A DNA stretch of 47,554 nt from Methylobacterium sp. J-077 (lineage in GTDB: Bacteria > Pseudomonadota > Alphaproteobacteria > Rhizobiales > Beijerinckiaceae). A model generated the notes under the pieces. The model did no database searches. It had not been told where the DNA came from and saw only the letters and a list, made by a program, of their open reading frames with translations. The stretch covers positions 1 to 47,554 of the forward strand of contig NZ_JAKSYJ010000096.1 in assembly GCF_022829365.1 (NCBI RefSeq), written 5' to 3'. A program made the translations under genes and the position numbers. Positions 1 to 7,186 of this stretch are shown here, in pieces; position 1 is the first letter of the stretch, and each line of letters starts with the position of its first letter.

Positions 1-1549
1 GGCGCAAAAACCCGTGCGCGCCACCGCGTTGTTCCACCAGGCCGGCCTCGCCGAGCCGGCGCGGGAGAATCACGGCCGGACACGGACGCCTCTCCCTCCC
101 CCCTCTGCGGGGGAGGGTGGCCCGCGAAGCGGGTCGGGAGAGGGGAGCGCCGTGTCCGGAGAAAGCTCTGGCTCGCACGCTCGCTCTGCCTCTTCTGGAG
201 ACCGAGTTCCCCTCTCCCGACCCTTGCTGACGCAGGGGCCACCCTCCCCCGCGGAGGGGGGAGGGAGGGCGCCCGTCAAATCTGAGGGCCTATCGTCCAG
301 CCTGCCGCCATCCGCCCCGGACGCGATCCCGGTCGGGCGCCGGCTCAACGCCGACGCGCAGCCGGTGAGCCTGCCGATCCGGCTGCTGCCGCGGCACACG
401 GCGATCATCGCGGGCTCCGGCTCGGGCAAGACCGTGCTGCTGCGCCGGCTCGTGGAGGAGGCGGCGCTGGCCGGCATCCCGGCCATCGTGATCGACCCCA
501 ACAACGACCTGTCGCGGCTGGGCGACTCGTGGCCCGAGCGGCCCGCCGCCTTCACCGACGCGGATGCCGCGAAGGCGGCGGCCTATGCCGCGCGGGTCGA
601 GGTCGTGGTCTGGACCCCGGGGGTGAATGCCGGCAACCCGCTGTTCCTGTCGGTCCTGCCGGATTTCTCCGGCATCGGCGCCGACCCGGACGAGCGCCAG
701 CAGGCGGTGGAGATGGCCGCCGAGACCCTCGGCCCGCTGGCCGGCGCGAAGAAGGGGCTGCAGCGGGGCGTGCTGGCCGACGCCCTGCGGGTCTTCGCCG
801 AGCGCGGCGGCGGCAGCCTCGGGGACTTCATCACCCTGCTGGCCGACCTGCCGGATGGCTTGAGCGAGATCGGCGACGCCGCCAAGCACGCGGCCAAGAT
901 GGCCGACGAGCTCCGGGCCGCGGTGGCGACCAACCCGCTGCTCAAGGTGAAGGGCGCGGTGCTCGACCCCAAACTGCTGTTTTACGGGGCCGATCCGGCC
1001 CGCACCCGGGTCTCGGTGATCAACCTGTCCGGCCTCGGCTCGGAGGCGGCGCGCGAGGATTTCGTGAACCGGCTGCAGATGACCCTGTTCGGCTGGATCA
1101 AGCGGCATCCGAGCCCGCGCGGCATGCTCTACGTGGTCGACGAGGCCCAGACCTTCCTCCCGGCCCAGCGGGCGAGCCCGAGCCTCGGCAGCGGCATCAA
1201 GCTGGCGGCGCAGGGGCGCAAGTACGGGCTCGGCCTGGTGGTGGCGACGCAGGTGCCCAAGGGCCTGCACAACCAGATCGTCTCGAACTGCACGACCCAG
1301 TTCTTCGGCCGCCAGAGCGCCCCGGCGACGATCGCGGCCGCCCAGGAGATCATGGCGGCCAATGGCGGCGCGGCCTCCGATATCGGCCGGCTGGGCGCGG
1401 GCGAGTTCTACTTCGCCACGGAGGGCTCGGGCCGGCCGGCCAAGCTCACCACGCCCCTGTGCCTGAGCCACCACCCGGCCAACCCGCCGACCCCCGAGCA
1501 GGTGGTCGCCGCGGCCAAGCGCTCGGCGGGGCGCCTCGGGTCGGGGTAG
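1..1549 (+). CDS. HerA/DUF87-like ATP-binding protein, 5' end missing
   Basis: The frame is open to the left edge, so the gene very probably starts outside the window; a GTG at 14 is the first start-like codon inside it. Counting from that codon, a Walker A motif GSGSGKT lies at about residues 134-140, a Walker B stretch ending in Asp376-Glu377 follows, and a sensor-like segment with ATQVPKGLHNQ comes next. This order is typical of DUF87/HerA-VirB4-like hexameric P-loop ATPases that move DNA or protein strands. No partner nuclease (NurA) is visible here. Residues about 27-88 are not protein-like: they are translated from an inverted pair of GC-rich hairpin repeats, so this part is probably a repeat-derived linker. 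The ATPase family is clear; the substrate is unknown. Confidence 0.8.
   Translation, partial: AQKPVRATALFHQAGLAEPARENHGRTRTPLPPPSAGEGGPRSGSGEGSAVSGESSGSHARSASSGDRVPLSRPLLTQGPPSPAEGGGRAPVKSEGLSSSLPPSAPDAIPVGRRLNADAQPVSLPIRLLPRHTAIIAGSGSGKTVLLRRLVEEAALAGIPAIVIDPNNDLSRLGDSWPERPAAFTDADAAKAAAYAARVEVVVWTPGVNAGNPLFLSVLPDFSGIGADPDERQQAVEMAAETLGPLAGAKKGLQRGVLADALRVFAERGGGSLGDFITLLADLPDGLSEIGDAAKHAAKMADELRAAVATNPLLKVKGAVLDPKLLFYGADPARTRVSVINLSGLGSEAAREDFVNRLQMTLFGWIKRHPSPRGMLYVVDEAQTFLPAQRASPSLGSGIKLAAQGRKYGLGLVVATQVPKGLHNQIVSNCTTQFFGRQSAPATIAAAQEIMAANGGAASDIGRLGAGEFYFATEGSGRPAKLTTPLCLSHHPANPPTPEQVVAAAKRSAGRLGSG
89..145 (+). repeat. GC-rich hairpin repeat, left copy (inside the ATPase frame)
   Basis: A pyrimidine-rich start, CTGCGGGGGAGGGTGG centre and GGGTCGGGAGAGGGG end form a self-complementary block. 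It reappears inverted at 209-270 with only a few differences. The sequence type matches short intergenic repeats common in Methylobacterium-like genomes (recalled, not searched). Confidence 0.75.
209..270 (-). repeat. GC-rich hairpin repeat, right copy (inverted)
   Basis: This is the reverse complement of the block at 89-145, with a few extra bases near the middle (ACCCTTGCTGACGCAGGGG instead of the shorter left-hand loop). The two copies face each other about 63 bases apart and could pair as one large stem. Both are read through in frame by the ATPase gene. Confidence 0.75.
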
Positions 1550-1617
1550 GGGAGGCGACGTTCACGGGATCGCCCGCGCCCGCGGCCGGCGGCCAGGATA
1601 CGAGACCAGGACACGCC

Positions 1618-1642
1618 AAAGGGCGGCCCTCGCGGACCGCCC
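1618..1642 (-). terminator. Possible terminator of the phasin gene
   Basis: On the minus strand GGGCGG and CCGCCC flank a short loop with an additional inner GG/CC pair, followed by only TTT. It lies about 55 bases past the phasin stop. The stem is convincing but the U tract is short. Confidence 0.45.
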
Positions 1643-1694
1643 CAGACAGCGCTTCAGTCCGCCGCCGCGGACGGCGCAAGCGGCGTCTCCGGGC

Positions 1695-2282
1695 TCAGCG
1701 CGCCTGCGCGACGGCGGCGAGCGACTTGCCGGCCTCGTCGACCGCACGCGCCGAGGTCTCGGTGATCGCCTTGCTGTCGCGGACCATGTGCTCCAGGCCC
1801 TCCCGCATCAGGTCGCCCTGGATCGTGGCGAATTCGTGCATGGACTTGGCCTGCGTCAGCTTGGTCATGCCCTCGAGATTGCGCTGATACTGCTTCTGCC
1901 CGAGGTCGAACAGCCTGCGCGATGCATCCTGGAACGCCTGGCCGAGGACGGTCCCGCAGCGGCTGATGGCTTCGATGTTCTGCTTCGACTGGCGCGCCAG
2001 ATGCTCGCTGTGCTCGTCGGAGAAGCCCAGCGTCTTCGAGAAGCGGTCGGAGGCCTCACGGGCCTGCCGGGCGGCGTTCTCGATGCTCTGCTGCATCACC
2101 TGCTTGGTGGTTTCGGTCGCGCTCTCGCGCAACTCGGACATCTTGGTCATGCCGTCGCGGGCGGCATCGGCGAACTGCTTGCCCTGCTTGGCCGTGGCAT
2201 CGACATTGGCTTTGGCAGCCTCGGCGTTGCGGGCATCCTGGCCGTTCTGCTTGCCGTGATCCATGTTCTGATCGTTCGACAT
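1695..2282 (-). CDS. Phasin family protein
   Basis: Phasins coat polyhydroxyalkanoate granules in the cytoplasm. The protein is about 195 residues, almost entirely helical and rich in Ala, Gln, Lys and Glu, with no membrane segment. The central part (DRFSKTLGFSDEHSEHLARQS and following) and the terminal TSARAVDEAGKSLAAV stretch are typical of the alphaproteobacterial phasin 2 family. The ATG at 2282 is preferred over an upstream one at 2366 because GGAAGGA sits about eight bases before it and the extra N-terminal residues look like translated leader. The gene is alone, with AT-rich sequence upstream where its promoter should lie. No PHA synthase is nearby. Confidence 0.85.
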   Translation of the reverse strand: MSNDQNMDHGKQNGQDARNAEAAKANVDATAKQGKQFADAARDGMTKMSELRESATETTKQVMQQSIENAARQAREASDRFSKTLGFSDEHSEHLARQSKQNIEAISRCGTVLGQAFQDASRRLFDLGQKQYQRNLEGMTKLTQAKSMHEFATIQGDLMREGLEHMVRDSKAITETSARAVDEAGKSLAAVAQAR

Positions 2283-2947
2283 GTTGAGAGTCCTTCCAAT
2301 ATATATCAAGATTTTCACCAGGACCGAAAGGGTGAAGACCCCGATCGGAAGCCGGCGAAAAACCAACTTCGAATATTGCTGCGCCGCACCTAAATCAGCT
2401 TCTGGTGTTATATTGTCAAGGACGATTAATATATTTCGATAGAACGACAGGATAATATTATCGCATCCATGCCCGGCACACGATTTTCATCAGGAAATGA
2501 AACCTCGACCGGAACTCCTTCGCCTTTCGTCGGAAAGGACGTTCACGAAGATCGCATCGCTGGCCGAGTTGCAATCAGACGATCCGCGCAATCCGCGACG
2601 CGCCCTCCACCGAACGGGCGATGGGCGCGTCGCAGCCTGCAGGAGTGCCTGCGCCTCTAATCCCTGCCGTCCGGAACTGCACAGGGAGAGGAAGTGCGGC
2701 GCGTCAGGCTTTTATCGAAGGCGATGCGAGAAGGGGCCGGGCCGAGCGGTCGCGCCGGTCCTGCGCGGCGAGGGAGCGGACTCCGCATCGCGAACGCGTC
2801 GGATCGGGGATGGACCCGTGAACAGGGGGGCGTCTGGACTTATCGGCCTGATGAACCCAGGCTAAGTCGTTGCCACACAGGCCACTTCCAAGAAGGAAAA
2901 AGCCTGGTGGTGCGGGTAGTCAGCCTCGAACCTTTCTCCTTGGACGA

Positions 2948-3118
2948 TTTCCCTGTCGACATGGAAAGTACAGGGAAAGGCTTCGGAAAAACGAGCTACG
3001 GACGCATATATGCTCAGGACTTCGCAGCAGGTGCCGCAACTTGGCGGCATTTTCCCTACGTGAGCGCACAGGGAACCGAAACAGCGCGTGCAGGGAAACG
3101 TAAATGGCGATCAGGGCG
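2948..3118. repeat. Cluster of CAGGGAA / TTCCCTG hairpins
   Basis: TTTCCCTGT at 2948-2956 and ACAGGGAAA at 2970-2978 form perfect nine-base arms around a 13-base loop. A second TTTCCCT (from about 3051) faces ACAGGGAA near 3068. Another CAGGGAA is at 3091 and a decayed CAGGG at 3112. Similar arrays are often seen near degraded integrase or transposase fragments in alphaproteobacteria (recollection, not searched). Confidence 0.55.
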
Positions 3119-3251
3119 CGGCATCTCCAGGATCTTTGTTGGTTCGGGAATCGCACTTTGCCGGAAGCAGAGTGACGACTCAGCGCCCACCTTGATCGGA
3201 GGGGAGGCTGCCGTATGGCTGCGGTCCAATAGGGCTTGAGGGCTGGAATTG

Positions 3252-3378
3252 TTAGGATGGAGCGTGGCTGTTCCAATAGGGCAAGCTGAATGGAACGGTC
3301 ACGCTGTTCCAGCGTGACCGTTCCAAGAGCTATCGTTCCGCTAGAGCTTGCTCGTTGGAACGGCCGTGCTGGACCTTG
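3252..3378. repeat. Nested palindrome built on GTTCCA/TGGAAC
   Basis: The core at 3292-3324 is a perfect inverted repeat, 15-base arms GGAACGGTCACGCTG and complement around TTC. It is enclosed by imperfect arms at about 3255-3287 and 3345-3375, which share GTTCCAA and GCAAGCT blocks with their complements. The whole unit could extrude as a cruciform. No transposase is attached; a MITE-like element is possible. Confidence 0.7.
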
Positions 3379-3451
3379 GCGGTCTGAATGAACGTTGTGC
3401 CGGTGTGAGATCCCGTCTTGTGCCGATCCGCAGCCCTGACGACACGGCAAT

Positions 3452-3477
3452 AAAAAAGGCCAGCCCGAAGGCTGGCC
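3452..3477 (-). terminator. Rho-independent terminator of the four-Cys protein
   Basis: On the minus strand GGCCAGCC-TTCG-GGCTGGCC is followed at once by TTTTTT. This is a textbook intrinsic terminator with a UUCG-type tetraloop, 35 bases past the stop at 3512. Confidence 0.88.
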
Positions 3478-3511
3478 CTGCGTTCCCCTAAGGGGATGCG
3501 ACGAGAGTGGT

Positions 3512-3712
3512 TTACTCGGCTGCAGTCATCTCTGCGGTGAAGTGACCACACCAGTCCTCTGACGACACGACCGGCCACAGGCCCTTCGACTCCGGCGCCG
3601 GCTGGCTCACAGGCGGGTTGAACCGGCACAGACCGGCATCGCCCTGCGCAGCAGCGCCATTGCCCTTGTGCTCGTCAAAGAACTTGCAGCTGTCGCAGTG
3701 CGCGCTGGTCAT
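3512..3712 (-). CDS. Small four-cysteine protein, unknown function
   Basis: A 66-residue cytoplasmic protein. Cysteines lie at 6, 9, 29 and 55, in the contexts CDSCKFF, GLCRFNPPV and EDWCGHF. The CxxC followed by two spaced Cys suggests a zinc or iron-sulfur knot. Similar small proteins with a WP-x-V-x-x-x-DWCG tail occur in alphaproteobacteria and their phages (recollection). The ATG at 3712 is chosen because TAGGAG lies about eight bases before it; a longer frame to 4162 has no family-like sequence. It is monocistronic with its own terminator and a palindrome upstream. Metal binding is inferred, not shown. Confidence 0.72.
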   Translation of the reverse strand: MTSAHCDSCKFFDEHKGNGAAAQGDAGLCRFNPPVSQPAPESKGLWPVVSSEDWCGHFTAEMTAAE

Positions 3713-3742
3713 ATCGGTGCTCCTATCTGACGGTCGATCCGC

Positions 3743-3763
3743 TCTGTTACGAATTAGAACAGA
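3743..3763. promoter_or_regulatory. Palindrome upstream of the four-Cys gene
   Basis: TCTGTT at 3743-3748 and AACAGA at 3758-3763 are exact complements nine bases apart, and the sequence around them is AT-rich. The site is 31-51 bases upstream of the ATG at 3712, where a repressor could act. No regulator is identified. Confidence 0.35.
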
Positions 3764-4148
3764 TCCAATCTGAGGGGTCAACGACCGCGGCATCGGCGAG
3801 TTCCGGCCTTGTTGATGGCTGCCTGTGGATGACAACCAGGTCGGAATGGCTATGGAGGCTGTCTCACTCGTCGGCGTGCCCGAAGCGTTCGCGACACTGC
3901 ACGGCGTGCGGAAAGGTGAGTACGCGACGACAGGCAGGCGCAGGCCAGTTCCGTGACGCCTACCCGTGGAGCCTTGGCCGGGCGGTCGTGTGAGGGTCGG
4001 TGCGTTGCGGGGGAGCTGGACACCGCGAGCACCGGCCCATGGCCAATGATCTCGCAATCGGACGAACATCCCGCCCGTGTAGTTCGGCGTTTCGGTGCTG
4101 GCGCGAACCCGGTAGCGTGGGTCAGGCGTCCATGGGAGGAAGCCCTCC
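3764..4148. other. Stretch without a recognised gene
   Basis: About 385 bases between divergent genes. Open frames here overlap shadows of trmO or the four-Cys frame and have no ribosome site or family resemblance. I see no structured RNA or repeat in it. Confidence 0.4.
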
Positions 4149-4643
4149 ATGGTGCGCCTCAATGAAATCAGAGCCGGCGAAATCGCAGTCGCCGCGCCCG
4201 CGGCCGATGATGCTGGATTGGTCTACATTGGCCGTATTCACACACCCTGGACCGATCGTCTCGCTTGCCCGCGGCAAGGTAGGCTCGACGGTCCGTCCTG
4301 CCGCATCGAGCTGTTCGAGCCTTGGGTCGCAGCTCTCGACGGATTGGCGACCTTCGCTCGGATCGAGGTGCTGTACTGGCTCGATGGCTCACGGCGCGAT
4401 CTCGTGCGTCAGAGCCCGGCTAACGATGGCACGACGCGGGGCACTTTCGCGTTGCGCTCGCCAGTGCGACCGAACCCGATCGGCACATCGATCGTCACGC
4501 TCGTCGCGATCGAGGGCAACATTCTGACGGTGCGCGGCCTCGACTGCCTCGACGGGACGCCGCTCCTCGATCTCAAGCCTGACCGGACCCTGTTCACGCC
4601 GATCGCCCCACCACAGCCGGGCGATTTCGAAACTGAGGGCTGA
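4149..4643 (+). CDS. trmO: TrmO/TsaA-family SAM-dependent tRNA methyltransferase-like protein
   Basis: TrmO N6-methylates the t6A base at position 37 of Thr tRNA in E. coli. This 164-residue protein has the TsaA beta-barrel hallmarks: an early IGRIHTPW, FARIEVLYWL in the middle, then RGTFALRSPVRPNPIGTS, and GLDCLDGTPLLDLKPD. It has only the core domain and lacks the C-terminal extension of the E. coli protein. GGGAGGAA precedes the ATG by about eight bases. It lies just upstream of a ModA-like gene; a link with molybdenum is positional only. Family assignment is firm; the exact tRNA substrate is not known. Confidence 0.85.
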   Translation: MVRLNEIRAGEIAVAAPAADDAGLVYIGRIHTPWTDRLACPRQGRLDGPSCRIELFEPWVAALDGLATFARIEVLYWLDGSRRDLVRQSPANDGTTRGTFALRSPVRPNPIGTSIVTLVAIEGNILTVRGLDCLDGTPLLDLKPDRTLFTPIAPPQPGDFETEG

Positions 4644-4696
4644 CCAAGCGGTCGCGCGCTCGGCTTCACTGCGGGGATGACGTTAGTCGCTTCTCG

Positions 4697-4718
4697 GCTA
4701 TATCCAAGCGGATATAAC
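4697..4718. promoter_or_regulatory. Candidate ModE box A
   Basis: GCTATATCC-AAGC-GGATATAAC, a 9-4-9 near-palindrome with an exact TATATCC/GGATATA core at 4699-4716. It has the same spacing as the sites at 8323 and 8822 and resembles the classical ModE half-sites (TATAT with spaced ATATA). It ends one base before the first ATG of the downstream gene. Confidence 0.72.
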
Positions 4719-4743
4719 GATGCTGGGTCATCCGGAGCCGCTG

Positions 4744-5574
4744 TTGTCCCTCACGCGCTTTTCGCTTTCCACCCGCCTCCTCCGCCGTGCCGCATTCCTC
4801 GGTGTCCTCGCCCTAGCGCCCGTGTCCGGTGCACGAGCGGAACCGGTTCGGGTCTACGCTGCCGGCAGTCTCGTGGCTGCGCTCAAGGACGTGATCGCTG
4901 CCACCGGCCTGCCTGCCGAAGCCGTGGCCGCCCCGACCTTCGGACCTGCAGGGCTGCTGCGGCAGCGCCTCGAAGGCGGCGAGACGGCGGATCTCTACCT
5001 CTCAGCCGACCTCGCTGGGCCGCGTCGTCTTGCGGAGGTCGGCAAGGCTAAAGCTGTCGTTCCGATCGCCCGCAACAAGCTGTGCGTGCTTGCCCGTGCC
5101 GATCTCGGCTTGTCCACCGACAATCTCCTCGATCGCCTACTCAAGCCCGATCTGCGACTCGCGACCTCGACGCCCGGCGCTGATCCAGGTGGCGACTACG
5201 CTCAAGCCGTGTTCGGCCGGGCCGAAGCCGTTCACCCCGGTGCAAAAGCGACGCTGAACACGAAGGCGCTGAAGCTACTCGGTTCGCCGAACACGATGGT
5301 GCCGATGGCCGGGCGCAGCCCCAGCGCGACGGTGTTCCTCGGCAACAACGCCGACGCCCTGCTGTACTATTGCAGCGGCCAGGGCGGCACGATGAAGGAG
5401 GCCCCTGGCCTCAGCTTGATCCAGCTGCCGCCGAACTTATCCGTGCCGGCGACCTACGGCATGGCGCTGCTGACCGACAATCCGGACGCGATGCAACTCG
5501 CGCTGTTCCTCGTCTCCGAGAAAGGCCAGGCGATCCTCGCCCGCCACGAACTCGGACCGATCAGCGAGCCGTGA
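4744..5574 (+). CDS. modA: ModA-like periplasmic molybdate/tungstate-binding protein
   Basis: A substrate-binding protein of the type II fold, expected to capture molybdate or a similar oxyanion in the periplasm. After a signal peptide (basic start, then an Ala/Leu stretch ending near ARAEP) come RVYAAGSLVAALKDV, the typical first anion-binding segment, PADLYLSAD-like TADLYLSAD, and SPSATVFLGNNADALLYY. The first ATG (4720) touches the ModE box and has no ribosome site. A TTG at 4744, six bases after GGAG, gives a normal signal peptide and is preferred; the ATG remains possible. No ModB or ModC is adjacent, so its permease must be elsewhere or its role is sensing. Confidence 0.8.
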   Translation: MSLTRFSLSTRLLRRAAFLGVLALAPVSGARAEPVRVYAAGSLVAALKDVIAATGLPAEAVAAPTFGPAGLLRQRLEGGETADLYLSADLAGPRRLAEVGKAKAVVPIARNKLCVLARADLGLSTDNLLDRLLKPDLRLATSTPGADPGGDYAQAVFGRAEAVHPGAKATLNTKALKLLGSPNTMVPMAGRSPSATVFLGNNADALLYYCSGQGGTMKEAPGLSLIQLPPNLSVPATYGMALLTDNPDAMQLALFLVSEKGQAILARHELGPISEP

Positions 5575-5598
5575 AGGGTTTGTTGCGCCAGCGCAGAG

Positions 5599-6108
5599 CT
5601 ACTCGGCTTTGAGGAGGTCGAGTTTGATCTGAGGGCCAGGGGCTCGACTGATCTCGATCGTCACCGAGCCGGCATCGAGAGCGAAACGCACGCTCTTGCG
5701 CACGTCCGGGCAGCCTGCCTTACCGCTGATGGCCGTGGGCTTGAGGGTCGAGCGACCGTCCTGGCTGACGTCGACCCAAGCATCGTCCGAGAGCGTCACC
5801 TGATAAGTGCCCGCAGCCGGCACCGTGGCCGTCACGAAGCCCGCGAACGTGTCGGGCTTGATCGTCCTCTCGGACGGGACAGGTAGCTCGATCTCCGCAG
5901 CAGGCTTCAGCGTCAGCTGCGCCGCGCCAGCATCGCTCGGCAGAGCCGAACCGGATGCCAGAGTGGACAGGTTCGGCGAAGCGAAGGCGGTCCGCTCCCG
6001 CGCCATCGACCATGCGAAGCTCGCGCAGGCCGGGGCATCCTCAGCCGTGGCCGCATTGACCGAGACGGTGATCAGTCCGGCGACGAGGATGGCGCGGGAG
6101 ACCGACAT
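5599..6108 (-). CDS. Periplasmic beta-rich protein of the molybdate operon, unknown function
   Basis: A 169-residue protein with a signal peptide ending near ATAED. The mature part alternates short hydrophobic strands with turns (FAGFVTATVPAAGTYQVTL, DDAWVDVSQDG), suggesting a beta-sandwich. Two Cys (in PACASF and KAGCPDV) could form a disulfide. It begins two bases after the molbindin stop and so is the last gene of the adh-modA-mop operon. Similar proteins in this setting are sometimes labelled homogentisate dioxygenase, but no such catalytic residues are visible here. A role in oxyanion handling is inferred from position only. Confidence 0.75.
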   Translation of the reverse strand: MSVSRAILVAGLITVSVNAATAEDAPACASFAWSMARERTAFASPNLSTLASGSALPSDAGAAQLTLKPAAEIELPVPSERTIKPDTFAGFVTATVPAAGTYQVTLSDDAWVDVSQDGRSTLKPTAISGKAGCPDVRKSVRFALDAGSVTIEISRAPGPQIKLDLLKAE

Positions 6109-6110
6109 CG

Positions 6111-6320
6111 TCAGTCGACGGCGATCATGACGTCGGACGCCTTGATCACGGCATAAGCCGGACCACCGACCACGAGCTTGAGGCTATCGACGGCTTCGTT
6201 GGTGATGGAGGAGGTGACCACCTGCCCGGGGGTGATCTCGATCTTGACGTGCGCCGTGGTGGCGCCCTTGTCGATCGAGACCACCGTGCCCTTGATGATG
6301 TTGCGTGCGCTGATCTTCAC
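6111..6320 (-). CDS. mop: Molbindin (Mop), molybdate-binding TOBE protein
   Basis: A 69-residue single-TOBE protein. Molbindins form hexamers that store molybdate in the cytoplasm. The sequence is nearly canonical: SARNIIKGTVVSIDKGA at the start, a central VTSSITNEAVDSLKL and the terminal AVIKASDVMIAVD. It lies 36 bases after modA and two bases before the periplasmic protein, in the minus-strand operon that is probably controlled from the ModE box at 8323. Confidence 0.95.
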   Translation of the reverse strand: MKISARNIIKGTVVSIDKGATTAHVKIEITPGQVVTSSITNEAVDSLKLVVGGPAYAVIKASDVMIAVD

Positions 6321-6356
6321 GACGTTCGCTTTCCTGCGTGGCCGTCTAGAGGCCGA

Positions 6357-7136
6357 CTACCTTTTGCCGCCGTCGATGATGCTGAAGCCCTGGGCCTCGA
6401 AGAACGGCTTGGCCGCCGCACTTCGGAGGTAATCCAGAAAGCGCTGCGCGCCCTCGCCTTTTGCATCCACGGTGACCGCGAACGGGTACACCACCGGCGG
6501 GTGGCTGTCCGCAGGGAACACGCCCACGACCTTCACGCCGGGATCCGATCGGGCATCGCTCTCGTAGACCACGGCGAGGGGCGCCTCGCCGCGCGAGACC
6601 AACGCCAAAGCGGCTCGCACGTTGTCGCTCTGGGCGAGACGGGGCTGGACACCACCCCAGAGGCCGAGCTTCTCGAAGGCGACCTTGGCGTACTTGCCGA
6701 TCGGCACCGAGTTGACCTCGCCGGTGGCCAGCCGACCGTCCGGGCCAAGCGCCTTCGCGAACGCTTCCGGGGTGAAGGCGACCGTGGTCTCCTTGGTGTC
6801 ACTCGGTGCGATCAGGACGAGGCGGTTGCCGAGCAGGTTCACCCGGGTCTCCGGCCGGACGAGGTTCTTCTTGGCGAGGTAGTCCATCCATTCGAGGTCG
6901 GCCGAAGCGAACAGGTCCGCGGGCGCCCCGCTCTCGATCTGCTGGGCGAGGGCCGAGGATGCGGCGTAGCTCGCCTTGAGCTCGACCCCAGTCTGGGCGG
7001 TGAACGCCTTCCCTGCATTGTCCAAGGCATTCTTCAGGCTGGCCGCGGCGAAGACCGTTGCGGTGTCTGCTGCCTGCGCCGCACCGGCGGCGAGGAGCAG
7101 GGCGGCAGCGAGGCCGGTGCGGATCAGACTGCGCAT
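6357..7136 (-). CDS. modA: Molybdate-binding protein ModA
   Basis: Periplasmic molybdate-binding component. Signal peptide MRSLIRTGLAAALLL... ends at AQAAD. It then shows TVFAAASLKNALDNAGKAF, ASSALAQQIESGAPADLFASAD and the C-terminal SRGEAPLAVVYESDA, which are ModA signatures including the oxyanion-contacting Ser residues. ATG 7136 is chosen over 7172 because the shorter form begins with a proper signal peptide and has AAGGA upstream. It lies in the operon adh-modA-mop-periplasmic protein. It is only distantly similar to the ModA-like protein at 4744, so the two are not a recent duplication. ModB and ModC are absent from the window. Confidence 0.92.
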   Translation of the reverse strand: MRSLIRTGLAAALLLAAGAAQAADTATVFAAASLKNALDNAGKAFTAQTGVELKASYAASSALAQQIESGAPADLFASADLEWMDYLAKKNLVRPETRVNLLGNRLVLIAPSDTKETTVAFTPEAFAKALGPDGRLATGEVNSVPIGKYAKVAFEKLGLWGGVQPRLAQSDNVRAALALVSRGEAPLAVVYESDARSDPGVKVVGVFPADSHPPVVYPFAVTVDAKGEGAQRFLDYLRSAAAKPFFEAQGFSIIDGGKR

Positions 7137-7186
7137 ACGGTGTGGGTCCTTGAGGGGCTGCGGTGAAGGCACGTCGAGGTGAGGGC

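Larger units (their letters stand above)
2283..3451. other. Long stretch without a convincing gene
   Basis: About 1.2 kb. The first 200 bases are AT-rich and probably hold the phasin promoter. Open frames between 2469 and 3240 have Arg/Pro/Ser-rich, low-complexity translations and no plausible ribosome site, so I do not call them. The second half holds CAGGGAA hairpins and a nested palindrome, listed separately. It may be an old mobile-element remnant. Confidence 0.5.

Noticed and set aside
2497..3239. Plus-strand frames of 122-181 codons in the gap after the phasin
   Set aside because: No ribosome site, biased composition, and they run through the CAGGGAA hairpins.
2948..3378. CRISPR array
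   Set aside because: The repeats are short, inverted and irregularly spaced, with no unique spacers of even length.
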